NCBI RefSeq assembly: GCF_002127325.2
Contig: NC_035435.2
Coordinates: 114,870,171 to 114,934,170, forward strand
Length of the DNA stretch: 64,000 nucleotides
Direction of reading: 5' to 3'
Source: Helianthus annuus
Lineage: Eukaryota > Streptophyta > Magnoliopsida > Asterales > Asteraceae
The notes under the pieces are model-generated. The model was given only the letters and a program-made list of their open reading frames with translations. It searched no databases and was not told the DNA's origin. The translations under genes were made by a program, and so were the position numbers. Positions 21,879 through 33,857 of the stretch are shown piece after piece (position 1 is the stretch's first letter; each line of letters opens with the position of its first letter).

Positions 21879-23393
21879 GAGTTAATTACTGTTTTCGTCC
21901 CTGAGGTTTGTCAAAAATAACGGTTTCAGTCCATTAGTTTAAAAATTGCGATTTCAGTCCATTAGTTTCATTTTCGTAACCATTTCAGTCCACTAACTTA
22001 ACTCCATCCATTTATTTTGTTAACTTTGAGTTAACTAACTAATTCAGGGACGGTTTGCGTCAGTTTTAGAAACACAGGGACTTAAGTGTAAACTCTAAAA
22101 CATTAAAACAAAAAAAAATAGTAAATTCCAAAAAATCAAAAAAATTCCAAAAAACCAAACAAATTCCAAAAAATTCTAAAAAATAATAAAAATTCTAAAA
22201 AATCATAAAAATTCTAAAAAATTCTAAAAAATCCAAAAAATCCGTTTCGGCGCAAACTGTTTCGAACCCGAACCGTTTCGAGCTGAACCGTCCGTACCGT
22301 TTCGACCCGAACCGTTTCGAGCCGAACCGTTTCGACGCGAACCGTTTCGACCCGTACCGTTTCGAGCCGAACCGTTTCGACCCGTACCGTTTCGAAGCCG
22401 AACCGTTTCGAGCTGAACCATTTCGAACCGAACCGTTTCGACCCGTACCGTTTCGAAGCCGAACCGTTTCAAGCCGTACCGTTTCGAACCGAACCGTGCC
22501 GTTTCGAACCGAACCGTTTCGAGCTGAACCGTTTCGAACCGAACCGTGCCGTATCGAACCGAACCGTTTCGAGCTGAACCGTATCGAACCGTACCGTTTC
22601 GACCCGAACCGTTTCGAAGCCGTACCGTTTCGAAGCCGAACCGTTTCGGTTCGATACGGCACGGTTCGCGTCGAAACGGTACAGCTTGAAACGGTTCGGT
22701 TCGATACGGCACGGTTCGGTTCGAAACGGTTCAGCTCGAAACGGTTCGGTTCGAAACGTCACGGTTCAGTTCGAAACAGTACGGCTTGAAACGGTTCGGC
22801 TTCGAAACAGTTCGGTTCGAAACGGTTCAGCTCGAAACGGTTCGGCTTCGAAACGGTACGGGTCGAAACGGTTCGGCTCGAAACGGTACGGGTCGAAACG
22901 GTTCGCGTCGAAACGGTTCAGCTCGAAACGGTTCCGGTCGAAACGGTACGGACGGTTCAACTCGAAACGGTTCGGGTCGAAACGGTTCGCGTCGAAACGG
23001 TTCGGGTTCGAAACAGTTCGCGCCGAAACGGATTTTTTGTATTTTTTAGAATTTTTTAGAATTTTTATGATTTTTTAGAATTTTTATTATTTTTTAGAAT
23101 TTTTTGGAATTTGTTTGGTTTTTTTGGAATTTTTTTGATTTTTTGGAATTTACTATTTTTTTTGTTTTAATGTTTTAGAGTTTACACTTAAGTCCCTGTG
23201 TTCTAAAACTGACGCAAACCGTCCCTGAATTAGTTAGTTAACTCAAAGTTAACAAAATAAATGGATGGAGTTAAGTTAGTGGACTGAAATGGTTACGAAA
23301 ATGAAACTAATGGACTGAAATCGTAATTTTTAAACTAATGGACTGAAACCGTTATTTTTGACAAACCTCAGGGACGAAAACAGTAATTAACTC
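21879..23393. mobile_element. MULE-type foldback element (1515 bp), giant palindrome with 9-bp target duplication
   Basis: The ends read GAGTTAATTACTGTTTTCGT and its exact reverse complement; the target duplication is ATAATTAAA at 21870-21878 and 23394-23402. The two arms remain nearly complementary for over 350 bp of ordinary sequence, then through an A-rich/T-rich segment and a CGTTTCGA-type repeat core, to a centre near 22636. It encodes no transposase. Its target duplication shares one base (21870) with that of the neighbouring MITE. Confidence 0.92.
22240..23035. repeat. Short tandem repeat core (about 15-bp units of CCGTTTCGANCCGAA) in inverted arms
   Basis: The left arm (22240 to about 22645) repeats variants of CCGTTTCGAACCGAA, with 15- and 16-bp spacings. 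The right arm (about 22645-23035) carries the reverse complement, TTCGGTTCGAAACGG. Each unit is partly self-complementary (TTCGAA). Because 15 is a multiple of 3 and the unit has no stop codons, long open frames (up to 162 codons) appear on both strands; these are artefacts. Confidence 0.9.
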
Positions 23394-24995
23394 ATAATTA
23401 AAACAGAACATCCCTTAAAACTATGTTGATGTAAATCTTCCTACTCGTGCTTCAGTCCGCTCCAAAAACGACTACTAACAACACCTAAAAGAGGTATTGT
23501 GTACTTGAGATTCTCTATACAAAGACGTTCCAGAAAAAAAAAAATAATGCTCTAAATAAATACTTAAGATTGTATATATACAAGAGAATGGACGATAAGT
23601 TTAGACATTTCATCGATGTGGGATGAAAGTGTCATGCTTGCTTGGGTGCTTGCTTCACTCGTACAAAGTTCTCAAGCTATAAATATTATTGTTATATTAT
23701 TATAATTAATTCAGTTGGTTCACTTGTTTTTCTTTTATAACATTTTAAAATATTGCGTTTTATAAAAATTATAATTACGCCATTAGAATGAACTTATTTT
23801 TCTTTACGTTTTAATCTAATTTTCACTAAAAATAGAGTATATTTTATTATTATAATTATACGGTCTCTTATAATAAATACTCATCTAAATACTACATACT
23901 TTAAATAACCATTCTACTTGTTACTTACTCGTTGATCGATATATGAATATATAACATTTCAACGATATATGAACATATAACATTTATTTTGTCTCCATGT
24001 TACATTAGTTCTAGATTCTATTAAGCATTGTGTGCCTAATATCTTTTTGTTTTCCTAGCACGGAGCGTTCTCGTGGGCCAAAGGCTACACTTATCCACAT
24101 TGATACATGGGCCACCATTGGTATTGTCTCTACACATGATTGTAGGCTTCCCTATCAGGCTCATCTTGAGCTTTGGGGTACCCATTATGCTGTTCAGATA
24201 ACAACAAATATCATTTGTAATATAATAAGAGAGTCCAATCTACTAATTTCAAGTGCTAGGGTTGTTAAACAGATCGTGTTTACGGGTTGCCACAAAAACC
24301 TGAAAATATTTCACGAATACAAAGTCGACCTGAACCAAAATTCATGTCAGACATATGAACCCAAATACAAAACGAATATTCACTGGTTAACACGAGCACA
24401 ACTAGGTTAACCTGAACTTTTTTTTCACATATTAATACTTGAAATTACATTTTACAACAAAAAAAAACATATCTACATAGAACATTTACATTTTAATTAT
24501 AAAATATCATCTTAATATTTCTTTCTAAACTTAAATTTTGGCATAATATACCCAATTAATTTAGTTTATGACATTAAACACATAAAGTCAAACTGAATAG
24601 TAGTGGGTTTTGAATTTGAAGGGAATTGTTTTGTGTTTGCTAAATAAATAAAACCACGGGGAGGCATACTGCAATAAAGAAATGGTAGCATAGTCTTTTC
24701 ACAAGATCTTGAAGTGTCAGAACACAGTTAACTGACGGGAGGGTGGCATAGTGTTATGTTTGGTAATCTTAGGGTGGCGCAAGACAAAATCTGGAACAGA
24801 GGGTGCCATTATACAATCTGAACCAAATCACATGGGGCAAATTGTAATTTACAGTTCTTAAATCGATTTTTTTAATACTTCTATATCCTTCAAAACAAGG
24901 ACCAACTAACAAAGGCTTTAAGATACCCAAAAATTAAATGCAAAAGTACAACCCTAATGAGGGTAAATTAGTCTTTCAAACACTAACTATATTTA
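23394..24995. other. AT-rich intergenic with one unexplained open stretch
   Basis: Mostly AT-rich and non-coding. From about 24057 to 24190 the plus strand encodes RGPKATLIHIDTWATIGIV and continues HDCRLPYQAHLELWGTHYAV, preceded by a possible acceptor (TTTCCTAG at 24058). It reads like an exon of a protein-coding gene, but I do not recognise the family and the frame decays after 24200. Possibly a gene fragment. Confidence 0.35.
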
Positions 24996-25781
24996 TGTTG
25001 GGATTGAACCCTAACAGAGGAACAGATAATGTAAAGCCAAAACCGGATCCCATCAGTGGACTCCTAATAAGCAGCAGTTTACTCTAATCTCTCCCCTTGA
25101 CAGTGGTTATCTAACAGCTGATAATCTAAAGTGCTGCTCAACTACAACAACTGATAAACCAAACTCTGATGATTACCTAACAACTGCTGAAGACAAACTC
25201 TGTTGCTCTATCTACTGCTGTTTCCTAAGTGCTGCTGAAGACTCAAGCACTGCCCTCTCAAAGACTGATCACCTTTGAAGAAAGCATTGAAGACTCAACA
25301 ACTGTGCTAAGGCTACAACAGTGGAACGTGAAGCAGTAGTTTTCCTTATGTTTTGTATGTTAGTAAATATCAGATGTTACATAACAGTAGTTTGTATAGG
25401 ACAGTATTTGTAGTTTGTTAGGTCGTTAGATGTCACTATCATGGTGACGTCAGCTGAAGTATATCAGTAGTTTGGTTTGCCTATAAGTATGACAGTACTC
25501 TGTACTGTTACACTTGATCGTTTTGAGTGAGTTCTTCTCCTCAATTCATCCTTTCATCTTGTGCAACCAACTCTGGTGTATCAGGCTGAGGGGGAGTTTA
25601 GATTGTAAGCTTTTACTGTAATCATTTGCTTTGTATTTCAATCATTTGACTCAATGAAAAGCAATTGTTTATCAATCTCTACTTTCCTTTGTTTGTGTTT
25701 ACTTTGTTTGCAACTCATTTCCGCTGCACTTATTAGTTTTATGCAAACAAACACGAATCATGACAGCCTCAGATCCTAACA
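24996..25781 (+). repeat. 5' LTR of the non-autonomous element
   Basis: Pairs with 31950-32733. Differences seen: GATTGAACCC/GATTGACCC, CAAAGACTG/CAAAACTG, GGACAGTA/GGACAATA, and the terminal CA/TA. A GCCTATAAGTA near 25480 is a plausible TATA region. Confidence 0.93.
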
Positions 25782-25782
25782 A

Positions 25783-25795
25783 TTGGTATCAGAGC
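25783..25795 (+). other. Primer-binding site for initiator Met-tRNA
   Basis: TTGGTATCAGAGC begins one or two bases after the 5' LTR end and is complementary to the 3' end of initiator Met-tRNA. Confidence 0.9.
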
Positions 25796-27778
25796 TTGGA
25801 CAGTCAAATTCGATCTAACAATCAATTTGACATAACAGTTCAGCTCAAAATTCATTGATACTAAGGTTGGTTGCATTCAGTTGAAAAACAGAGTAATAAG
25901 CAAATCATGATCAAAATGGTTATTCAAAAACTCTGTAAATCAACCAAGATGTCATATGACACACAAATCTCACACAACAAATGTTTTCATACATATGTCA
26001 CTCATAATTTTCAAATCTGAAAAAGATCTGATAAATTATGAGTTCGTTCGATGTTTTCAACATTGATTTCATTTGTTGTTCTGATGTTTGTGATGTTTTT
26101 AATAAACACTAAAGTATGTACCTCAGATCAGCAAAACTCGTGTTCATCTAAAACACCTGCATACTGCTGATACTGAAGAGAGGGAGAAAAACTTTAGTCA
26201 AAATCTCTCATGTGTTCAAAGGCAAGTTGAGTACCTTCAAAAGGACCAAATCAACTTCGTCTAACACATATTGAGAAAAATAAAATGTTAAAACAGTCCT
26301 AATCATAAGTAATGTGAGATCTGAACTAAAACATGCTCAAACATGGTCAGATGTCTTAAAACATTGCTTCAAAGTGATTATGGACAAAGCATGTTCAAAA
26401 TATAATCTCCTAGTGAGTGGTTCTGAACATGTAAATAAACAGGGTAAAAAGGAAAAATGAACAAATCCCAAAGTGTAGCTATCTCAAAACTTTTGAAATC
26501 AAAAGAAGAGAGCATAAGCAGAAAACACTTTTGAGATTAAAGTTAGGTCATCAGTGGTCATCATGCAACTGTGTGCATTTATCAATACAGAAATTGTTCT
26601 GATAACAATGGCATATCCAGTGATGGTGCTTAAAAGAAATTCACAACCAATTGACAAGAAAATGACCCAAACAATGGTCAGAATAACTTGAGAATAACTT
26701 GATCATTTACTTGAAAAAGCTGTCAGATCCTTTTGATTTTCTCCAAAACATCCTTTAATTTTTCTAAGGTGTTTTCTTCTATAATAAAAACCAGATATAT
26801 TTTATTCTTCTATGAAATATATTTTGTTCTTTTACTCTTTTTAATAGTAAAAGTTCATCTCTGGTCTGGATGTAATTACCTTGTTTTTGTGTGTAATTAC
26901 TATCCCTAAAACTGGTCAAGAGGAAATGACATACATACCAAGGTCATGTTAAGCTCAAGTTAGGTTTCCACTGATCATAAATTGATTGCAAATTGACTTA
27001 GACTACTGAGATACTCATGTTCTAGTTCTAGTAATTAGACACAAAATGAGCAGCTCATGTAGAAATGTCTTCATCATCTGGGATGCTAAACCACTGTCTG
27101 AAAAATAGACAGATGGCAAAACCTTGAACAAAATTTCTGAGAATCACTGCTGACAATTTAATCTTGATATTATGCATCTAAAATGTGTATTGTTAAGAAT
27201 AGCATTTCTGGTACTCAACAGATGATAGACAAGAGATTGTGCTTTTACAAGAACAAATCATTTTCTACATCTGAACAAACAGGTGCTAAAAGAATTTGTC
27301 AAAAGTCAAAACACCGCCGCACAAACAGTTGTTAAATATATGATCCTAATTGGTTTTTATCCACTGTTGTTCCTAAAATGCTGTTGTGCCATAACATCTG
27401 CTCTCTAAAGTCTGTCCACTCCTATAGTGTTAATCTCTGCTCTTCAAAAACACTGATGTTTAAAATCTTTGTTCCATCCACTGTTACACCCACCATTTCA
27501 TTTTATTACCGTTGTAACTACTGATACTTGATCCATTAGTAGTTGTCAAAACAACTGTCCTCCATCATTTACCATTCCATCAGATGTTTGACACGTGGTC
27601 AGTTTTTAGCCTTCAGATCAAAATAACCGCTGCCACATCAGCAATCACTTTTTCCCTAAATAAAACCATGATTGAATCCAAACAGGGTTTTACTGTCGAA
27701 TTGAATTCCAAAGGTTCTCTTCTCATAACAGTTTCCCTCTCATAACTCCAAAAACTTCTTCGATCTTCTTCATCCAAA
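25796..27778 (+). other. Long untranslated leader of the non-autonomous element
   Basis: About 2 kb of AT-rich sequence with no ORF of note. In a defective LTR element such a leader would hold the packaging and dimerisation signals (inference). It ends at a good initiation context (CCAAAATGACG) at 27779. Confidence 0.55.
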
Positions 27779-30700
27779 ATGACGAAACCAAAATCGAAAT
27801 CAAAATCAAAACCATCTTCTTCCACCACAACAGCAGATGCCACTCAAATGGCTGCTGAAACACCGGAGATTCGCTACAAATCTCCACACAACTATGTAGG
27901 TATACTCACAAAACCTACCGATAACCACACCTTCGACTCCATCCTTGATCTTTTATCTGCTTCAGAGTACAAAACTTTGATAACAGCAGATGCTCCCATT
28001 TACCTTGACACCCAAAGAGAGTTCTGGAAAAACGCCACCCTTGAAAAACAAGGAGATACCCAGAGAGAGTTCTGGAAAAACGCCACCCTTGAAAAACAAG
28101 GAGATATCATTGCTGCCATCAACTCCTCGATACAGGGTAAGAAGGTAAATATTTCACCAAAATCCATCTCTGAAATCTTTAAACTCGATGATTTAAATGG
28201 AAAAACATCATTTTCAAAAGATGAGTTGAAAAAGGATTTCACAAACAGGGGCTATGCAGAAGAACCCAAAAAGGATACCCTACAAAAGGGCTACTTCCCT
28301 TCTGCACCCAAATTTTTATTCCACACACTGCTCATGTGTGTTTCAAATAAAACAACGTCCTTCAATGAGATACCAACGAAAATTCAATGTCTGGGATATG
28401 CAATTTTGAATGATAAAAATTTTAACTACTCCCAGGCAATATTTGATGATTTGGTAAAGAACGTTGATAATAAGGCTTTTCTGCTCTTTCCGAGATTTCT
28501 AAGCTATTATTTTGAACAAACATTTGTAGAGAAAGATGCAGAACTGCCCAAACAAGGTGTCTCATTCAAAATAAACTGTTTAACAATAGAAACTTTTTTA
28601 AGAATGATGGCACCTATAAAATTAAAAACAAAAGAGGCAGAGCAGGTTTTAGAAACTGCCACTGACCCTGTAGCAACCACTGCTGAGCCCACTGCTCCAG
28701 GTGATCAAAGTAGCACACCCACTGCTTTGAAACCAACACCTGCCACCAAAAAGACCAAAAGAAAACCATCCAGAAAACCCACCAAACCCAAAACAAAGGC
28801 AACTCTGGCAGATGAGATCCCAGAGCAACTGCCAGTGACAACACAAAAGTCACCGGAAACCACTGTTGCTACTTCCTCACAGCAGTCGGTAGAAAGATCT
28901 CAACCCCAGCCTCAAACTCCTCTTGCATCCTCACAAAAGGATCAAGTTGTAAGCACAGGGACACCACAATATGAAGCTCTAGGTCCACTCAGATCTATCT
29001 TCCACAGTCCTGATCCCAAGGACATGTCTCTTTCTACCCCCACACCCTCACCAATAATATTACCACAATCAATAATGCCCCTGTTGCATGCAGTTGATAT
29101 GGCACAGACACAAACCAGTTCCTCTCAATCACCTATCACTGAGAGTATGCCTCCACAAGTGACTGGGTCCGATGTGCATACCTCTGCTATCCCAGCAACA
29201 GTTGAGGAGGTTACACCCCTTGAGTTACAAGTAACTCTTGGTGGTAGTTCAAGTGGAGCAGCAACTACAACTGATGGATCAACAGATCTTCAGTTGGACA
29301 GTTGTTTCATAACTAAGACTCCCTTGAAGGCAATTTCTTCCATGGCAACATCGGTAACCACCAGTGAGTTAAATATAACCACTGGTACCATCAAAGGTCT
29401 ATCGGTTGCTGAAGAAAGAAGTCCCCAGTACCAAGAACAAGGGGCATCAATGGATGACTTTTGGGCAACAGCTCCTAAGTCACACATTGGTACAACCACC
29501 ACTGGTGGGGATTCAGATGATCCTGTTAAATCAGGTGATGATTCAAGATACAACGAATTGACGGCCAGAGTTGAAAATCTAGAATCTTCAGTTGCCGAAA
29601 TAAAAGATATGGTGCAGCAGCTGTTAGAAGCTCAAATAGCCCAATCTTCTGCTCCTCCTGCTCAAGCACCTGCTCCACAAGCATTTGCTGCAAATGAGCT
29701 TTGGAATATCTTCCAACCCATGCTTGAACAACAACAACAAATGGCTGCTAAAAAGCATGCTCTTCAAGTGCAAATGTTGACCAACATGGTTGAATCTCGG
29801 TTCAAAGATACTCAAGTTGATATCAAGGCTATAAAAGCCAGCATTCAACAGAATGCTCAAAGTGAGAAAGCTCCATCTGCCATTTTCTTCATGGATACAC
29901 CCCTGGCAGATAATGCCAAAAAGGGGGAGAAAATCAGGTTGAAAAAGAAAGGTATAGAAGATGGGATGCACATTGAACCTGAGAAACCCAAATCCACAAA
30001 AACTTCAACAGCTGATACAACAGTAGTTACAAAAACTGCTGTCAGTAGCCAAACAGCTGCCATTACATCAACACACACACACCTCCAACACACACAACTA
30101 CTGTTTCAACACACACCACTACAACTACTGCTCCACCACCATCATCATCTGTGTCTATAACACAAAAACCACCACTATCATCATCTACAATCATATCACT
30201 ACCATTGCCTCCTGCCATAAAGCAGAAGACAGCAGATGTTATAACATCTGTTGTAATGACAACAGTGGTTGAAACACCAGTTGTTTCAACTACTGTTAGT
30301 CAGTCACGTTCACAAACCACTGATCCACCCAAAACATCATCAGCCTCCCCTCAAATAAAGAGGAGAAGGGTTTTCATTCCTGATGATGAGTCACCACCAC
30401 CATCACATCCTCCATCCCCTGCTCAAAAGCAGAAGACATCTGCTGACACATCAGCAGTTGTAATGACAACAGCAGTTGAGACACCAGTTGTTTCAACAGT
30501 TGTTAGTCAACCATCCACCACTGCTCTATCCTTTCCTATATCTCAACCAAAGCTCTTTAGCAGAAAAAGAAAGCCAATCACTGCCGATGAAGGGATACAT
30601 GATCCGAATGCTGAAAAGTATCCACTGGAGCTTGAAGCCATTAAAAATGAAATGAGGCAGTTTTATACAGAAACAGATCCATCAAAAAGAAAATTCTCCT

Positions 30701-31913
30701 CACTCATAGGCTATATAGCTCCAGAAGATATAAATGATTATCTCAAGATAAAGGCAAGGCAAGCTAAAGTTAAAGCCAAGGTTGACAGCGAGAAAGAAAA
30801 GCTAAGCGAAGAAGGCATTGCGAATAGACTGGAGTTCTACCTTGCAAAGGTTAAGCAGATGGAAGATTACGCACAAGAGCTAGACAAAGAAAAGGCTGAT
30901 CAAAAGAAGAGATTGAGAGATCAACTTCTAGCCTTCATCATGAAAGAAAAGTTCTATGCTGCTGAAGAATCCCAGTTTAAAGAATGGCCATTAGTAGCTT
31001 TGAAGCATGAGGCTAAAAGGATCCAAAGAATCAAAATGATCCCTCAAAGAAGAAAACTGCTCCAAACTGGAGTAAGTACAAAAGACTCATTGCTGATCTC
31101 ACTACTGAGTATAAAAGGAAGAAGAGGGAGTTGGTGGATGCTAAGATAGGCACTGCTGAAGCCATATCAAAATGGTCTAGGCAACAAACTGATGAAGCTT
31201 ATGAAAGACTTGAGAAGAAGAGGATGAAAGCCTCTAACTCTACTAAAAGGTCTGACTACAAAAAGCTTCAAGAGCAAGTCAAACTTTTCGAAACACAGAT
31301 CAGCACAGCAGAAGGTTTTGTCACAAAGCTGAGTAAAGAAAAGAAGGAAATGCTATCTGCTGGAGTAGATAAGAACAAAGAAGCTGAACAGATTGAAGAA
31401 GCTATGAAGAAAATAGCTTCAGATAAAGAAATATTGGCAAAACTACAAACCCTTGCTAAAAAGGTTAAAGTAGTAAGCCAAAAGTCATCAGCAGGCATCA
31501 CAAACAGTGAGCTGATTGACAAAGAAGTTGAAGCAGATATAGCTGAAGCCAACAAGATCATTGAACAAGCATTCATACGAGTGTCTGAAGCTCATGATGC
31601 TGCTCTTCACTTCTTCAGGCCAATCACTTCAAGTTCATCAGATAATAAAGCTCTCCCAAGAAACCCATTGAGTTCAAAAATACTAAAGTGGGTGTCTGAT
31701 CAAAAGACCCACGTATTGACTTTGCTCAGATTCAACGGTGAAGTGAAGCATATATCAAGGAATCAGGCACTAGGCCTAATTGCTGAAGATCTACAGGATC
31801 TCCTTGAGCTTACACTGTGCAGGGATGAGGATGATACAAGTTCCAAGGATTTTGAGAAAGAATTTAAAAGAAAAGCAATGGAACTTCTGATGAAAAATAA
31901 AGGTTCTGAATAA
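27779..31913 (+). pseudogene. Long ORF of unknown function in the LTR element (about 1370 aa, two frameshifts)
   Basis: Three consecutive plus-strand frames (27779-30160, 30151-31149, 31131-31913) make one interrupted reading frame. Breaks lie in an AC run near 30068-30081 and a purine run near 31040-31060. N to C: a basic KSKSKSKPSSSTTT start; a folded-looking region of about 270 residues (YVGILTKPTDNHTFDSILDL, ...KGYFPSAPKFLFHTLLMCVS); a long Thr/Pro/Ser/Gln-rich linker; then a Lys/Glu-rich coiled-coil half (SEKEKLSEEGIANRLEFYLA). Proteins of this plan recur in LTR elements annotated in Asteraceae genomes (recollection, not checked). No gag-pol motif. Function unknown. Confidence 0.7.
28010..28105 (+). 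repeat. 48-bp in-frame tandem duplication (TQREFWKNATLEKQGD twice)
   Basis: Units 28010-28057 and 28058-28105 differ at one or two bases. The duplication adds 16 residues to the long ORF without breaking it. It appears recent. Confidence 0.95.
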
Positions 31914-31935
31914 GGAAGTGTTTTGGCATTATCTG

Positions 31936-31949
31936 TTCCAGGGGGAGAT
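31936..31949 (+). other. Polypurine tract of the non-autonomous element
   Basis: CCAGGGGGAGAT directly precedes the 3' LTR start at 31950. Confidence 0.8.
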
Positions 31950-32733
31950 TGTTGGGATTGACCCTAACAGAGGAACAGATAATGTAAAGCCAAAACCGGA
32001 TCCCATCAGTGGACTCCTAATAAGCAGCAGTTTACTCTAATCTCTCCCCTTGACAGTGGTTATCTAACAGCTGATAATCTAAAGTGCTGCTCAACTACAA
32101 CAACTGATAAACCAAACTCTGATGATTACCTAACAACTGCTGAAGACAAACTCTGTTGCTCTATCTACTGCTGTTTCCTAAGTGCTGCTGAAGACTCAAG
32201 CACTGCCCTCTCAAAACTGATCACCTTTGAAGAAAGCATTGAAGACTCAACAACTGTGCTAAGGCTACAACAGTGGAACGTGAAGCAGTAGTTTTCCTTA
32301 TGTTTTGTATGTTAGTAAATATCAGATGTTACATAACAGTAGTTTGTATAGGACAATATTTGTAGTTTGTTAGGTCGTTAGATGTCACTATCATGGTGAC
32401 GTCAGCTGAAGTATATCAGTAGTTTGGTTTGCCTATAAGTATGACAGTACTCTGTACTGTTACACTTGATCGTTTTGAGTGAGTTCTTCTCCTCAATTCA
32501 TCCTTTCATCTTGTGCAACCAACTCTGGTGTATCAGGCTGAGGGGGAGTTTAGATTGTAAGCTTTTACTGTAATCATTTGCTTTGTATTTCAATCATTTG
32601 ACTCAATGAAAAGCAATTGTTTATCAATCTCTACTTTCCTTTGTTTGTGTTTACTTTGTTTGCAACTCATTTCCGCTGCACTTATTAGTTTTATGCAAAC
32701 AAACACGAATCATGACAGCCTCAGATCCTAATA
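31950..32733 (+). repeat. 3' LTR of the non-autonomous element
   Basis: See the 5' LTR. The last two bases are TA instead of CA, consistent with one C-to-T change after insertion. Confidence 0.93.
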
Positions 32734-32738
32734 ATTTA

Positions 32739-33857
32739 AATCCTTCGTCTTTTTTACACTTTATTCTCCTGTCTAACTAAATTCTGATTAATTAATTATT
32801 AGTTACACTTTATCCCTTTTAAAAACCTAATTACACACACGGTTTTAAACGGCTATAACGTTTTTCGTACATTTATAATTTTTAATAAAAAATACACCAT
32901 AAAATGAGTATTTTATTCTCTTTAATTTAAGTATAATATTGTTATAGTTTTTTAAGTAAAAAATTGATATATCTATGGATGAGTAATAATTGGATTGTTA
33001 ACCGAAACCGAACGAAAACAAACAAAATCGAGCTAAAATCAACCAAAACTGTTTTAACAGATAACAGATTAACCGAAAGCTGAATTTACCAAAATAAAAC
33101 TTGTTTTTTGTACCCTCATTTAACCAATATTAATCTAATCAAACCGAACTATTCATATTTTCATATATTTCTAGCTTTTATAGCTTGAGTTCATGTATTT
33201 TACATTTTATACCTTCATTTCATGTATATATACTTTCATTTCAACTATTTTTAAGCAAAAGTTTTAGCTCAAATTTGTTTTGACTATTAACCGAAATTAA
33301 ACGACCTGAACCAATAATCGTTAATCTAACCAAATAAACTGATTTGATTAACCGAAAATCAATTGGTTAATAAAATAGACTAACTGATATCTTCAATTTT
33401 GACTTTCGTTGAGAATAATACTCGAACCAACCGAACTATACACAACCTAACAATGTCTATATTTCCCGTTGTATCGCTCGCACCAGCACACTTCTAGTAA
33501 TAATATATGGATATATACCTATTCAAATGTTTAAAAAAAACTGGGTAAAAGGAGTTTTTGTTACAAAAATGTGTCACCGAGATTAGTATTTGATTGGTGT
33601 ATCACTATACCTCTATAAATATAAATGATACTTGTAATATATGTTTTTATCATATTTGCAAATGATTGATCAATTCCAAAGCATAGGATTTCGTTTAAGT
33701 GTTTTTTTATTATGTGTCTGTTTGTATATAAAAAAAAGAATGTAGATTCAGTCTAATGTTTGTTTTTCAACTGTTATTGGAAAATCAAACCCTTGATCGA
33801 ACAAATAAACTTATGGTATAAATGGACTCGTTCGCCTCTTTTATTTATTTATAAGTA
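32739..33857. other. AT-rich intergenic
   Basis: No gene is seen. From 32990 to 33440 there are many ACCGAA/AACCGA phrases, like the Helitron-associated sequence at 48443-49680, suggesting old transposon sequence. Confidence 0.4.

Larger units (their letters stand above)
24996..32733 (+). mobile_element. Non-autonomous LTR retrotransposon (7738 bp) with one long non-gag-pol ORF
   Basis: LTRs at 24996-25781 (786 bp) and 31950-32733 (784 bp) differ at about four positions. They start TGTTGGGATTG; the 5' copy ends CTAACA and the 3' copy CTAATA. Target duplication ATTTA at 24991-24995 and 32734-32738. A Met-tRNA primer site follows the 5' LTR and a purine tract (CCAGGGGGAGAT) precedes the 3' LTR. 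The 6.2-kb interior has a 2-kb untranslated leader and one long ORF (27779-31913). I see no protease, reverse transcriptase, RNase H, integrase or zinc knuckle, so it must move with enzymes from another element. Confidence 0.92.

Noticed and set aside
22195..23078. Several overlapping ORFs of 64-162 codons on both strands
   Set aside because: They come from a stop-free 15-bp tandem repeat. The proteins are Arg/Asn/Gly/Ser or Phe/Glu/Thr/Val periodic strings with no domain.
21062..23400. CRISPR-like array (regular short repeats)
   Set aside because: The units are directly adjacent with no unique spacers, in a eukaryotic transposon.
28614..29971. Minus-strand ORFs opposite the long ORF of the LTR element
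   Set aside because: Shadows caused by the compositional bias of the sense frame.
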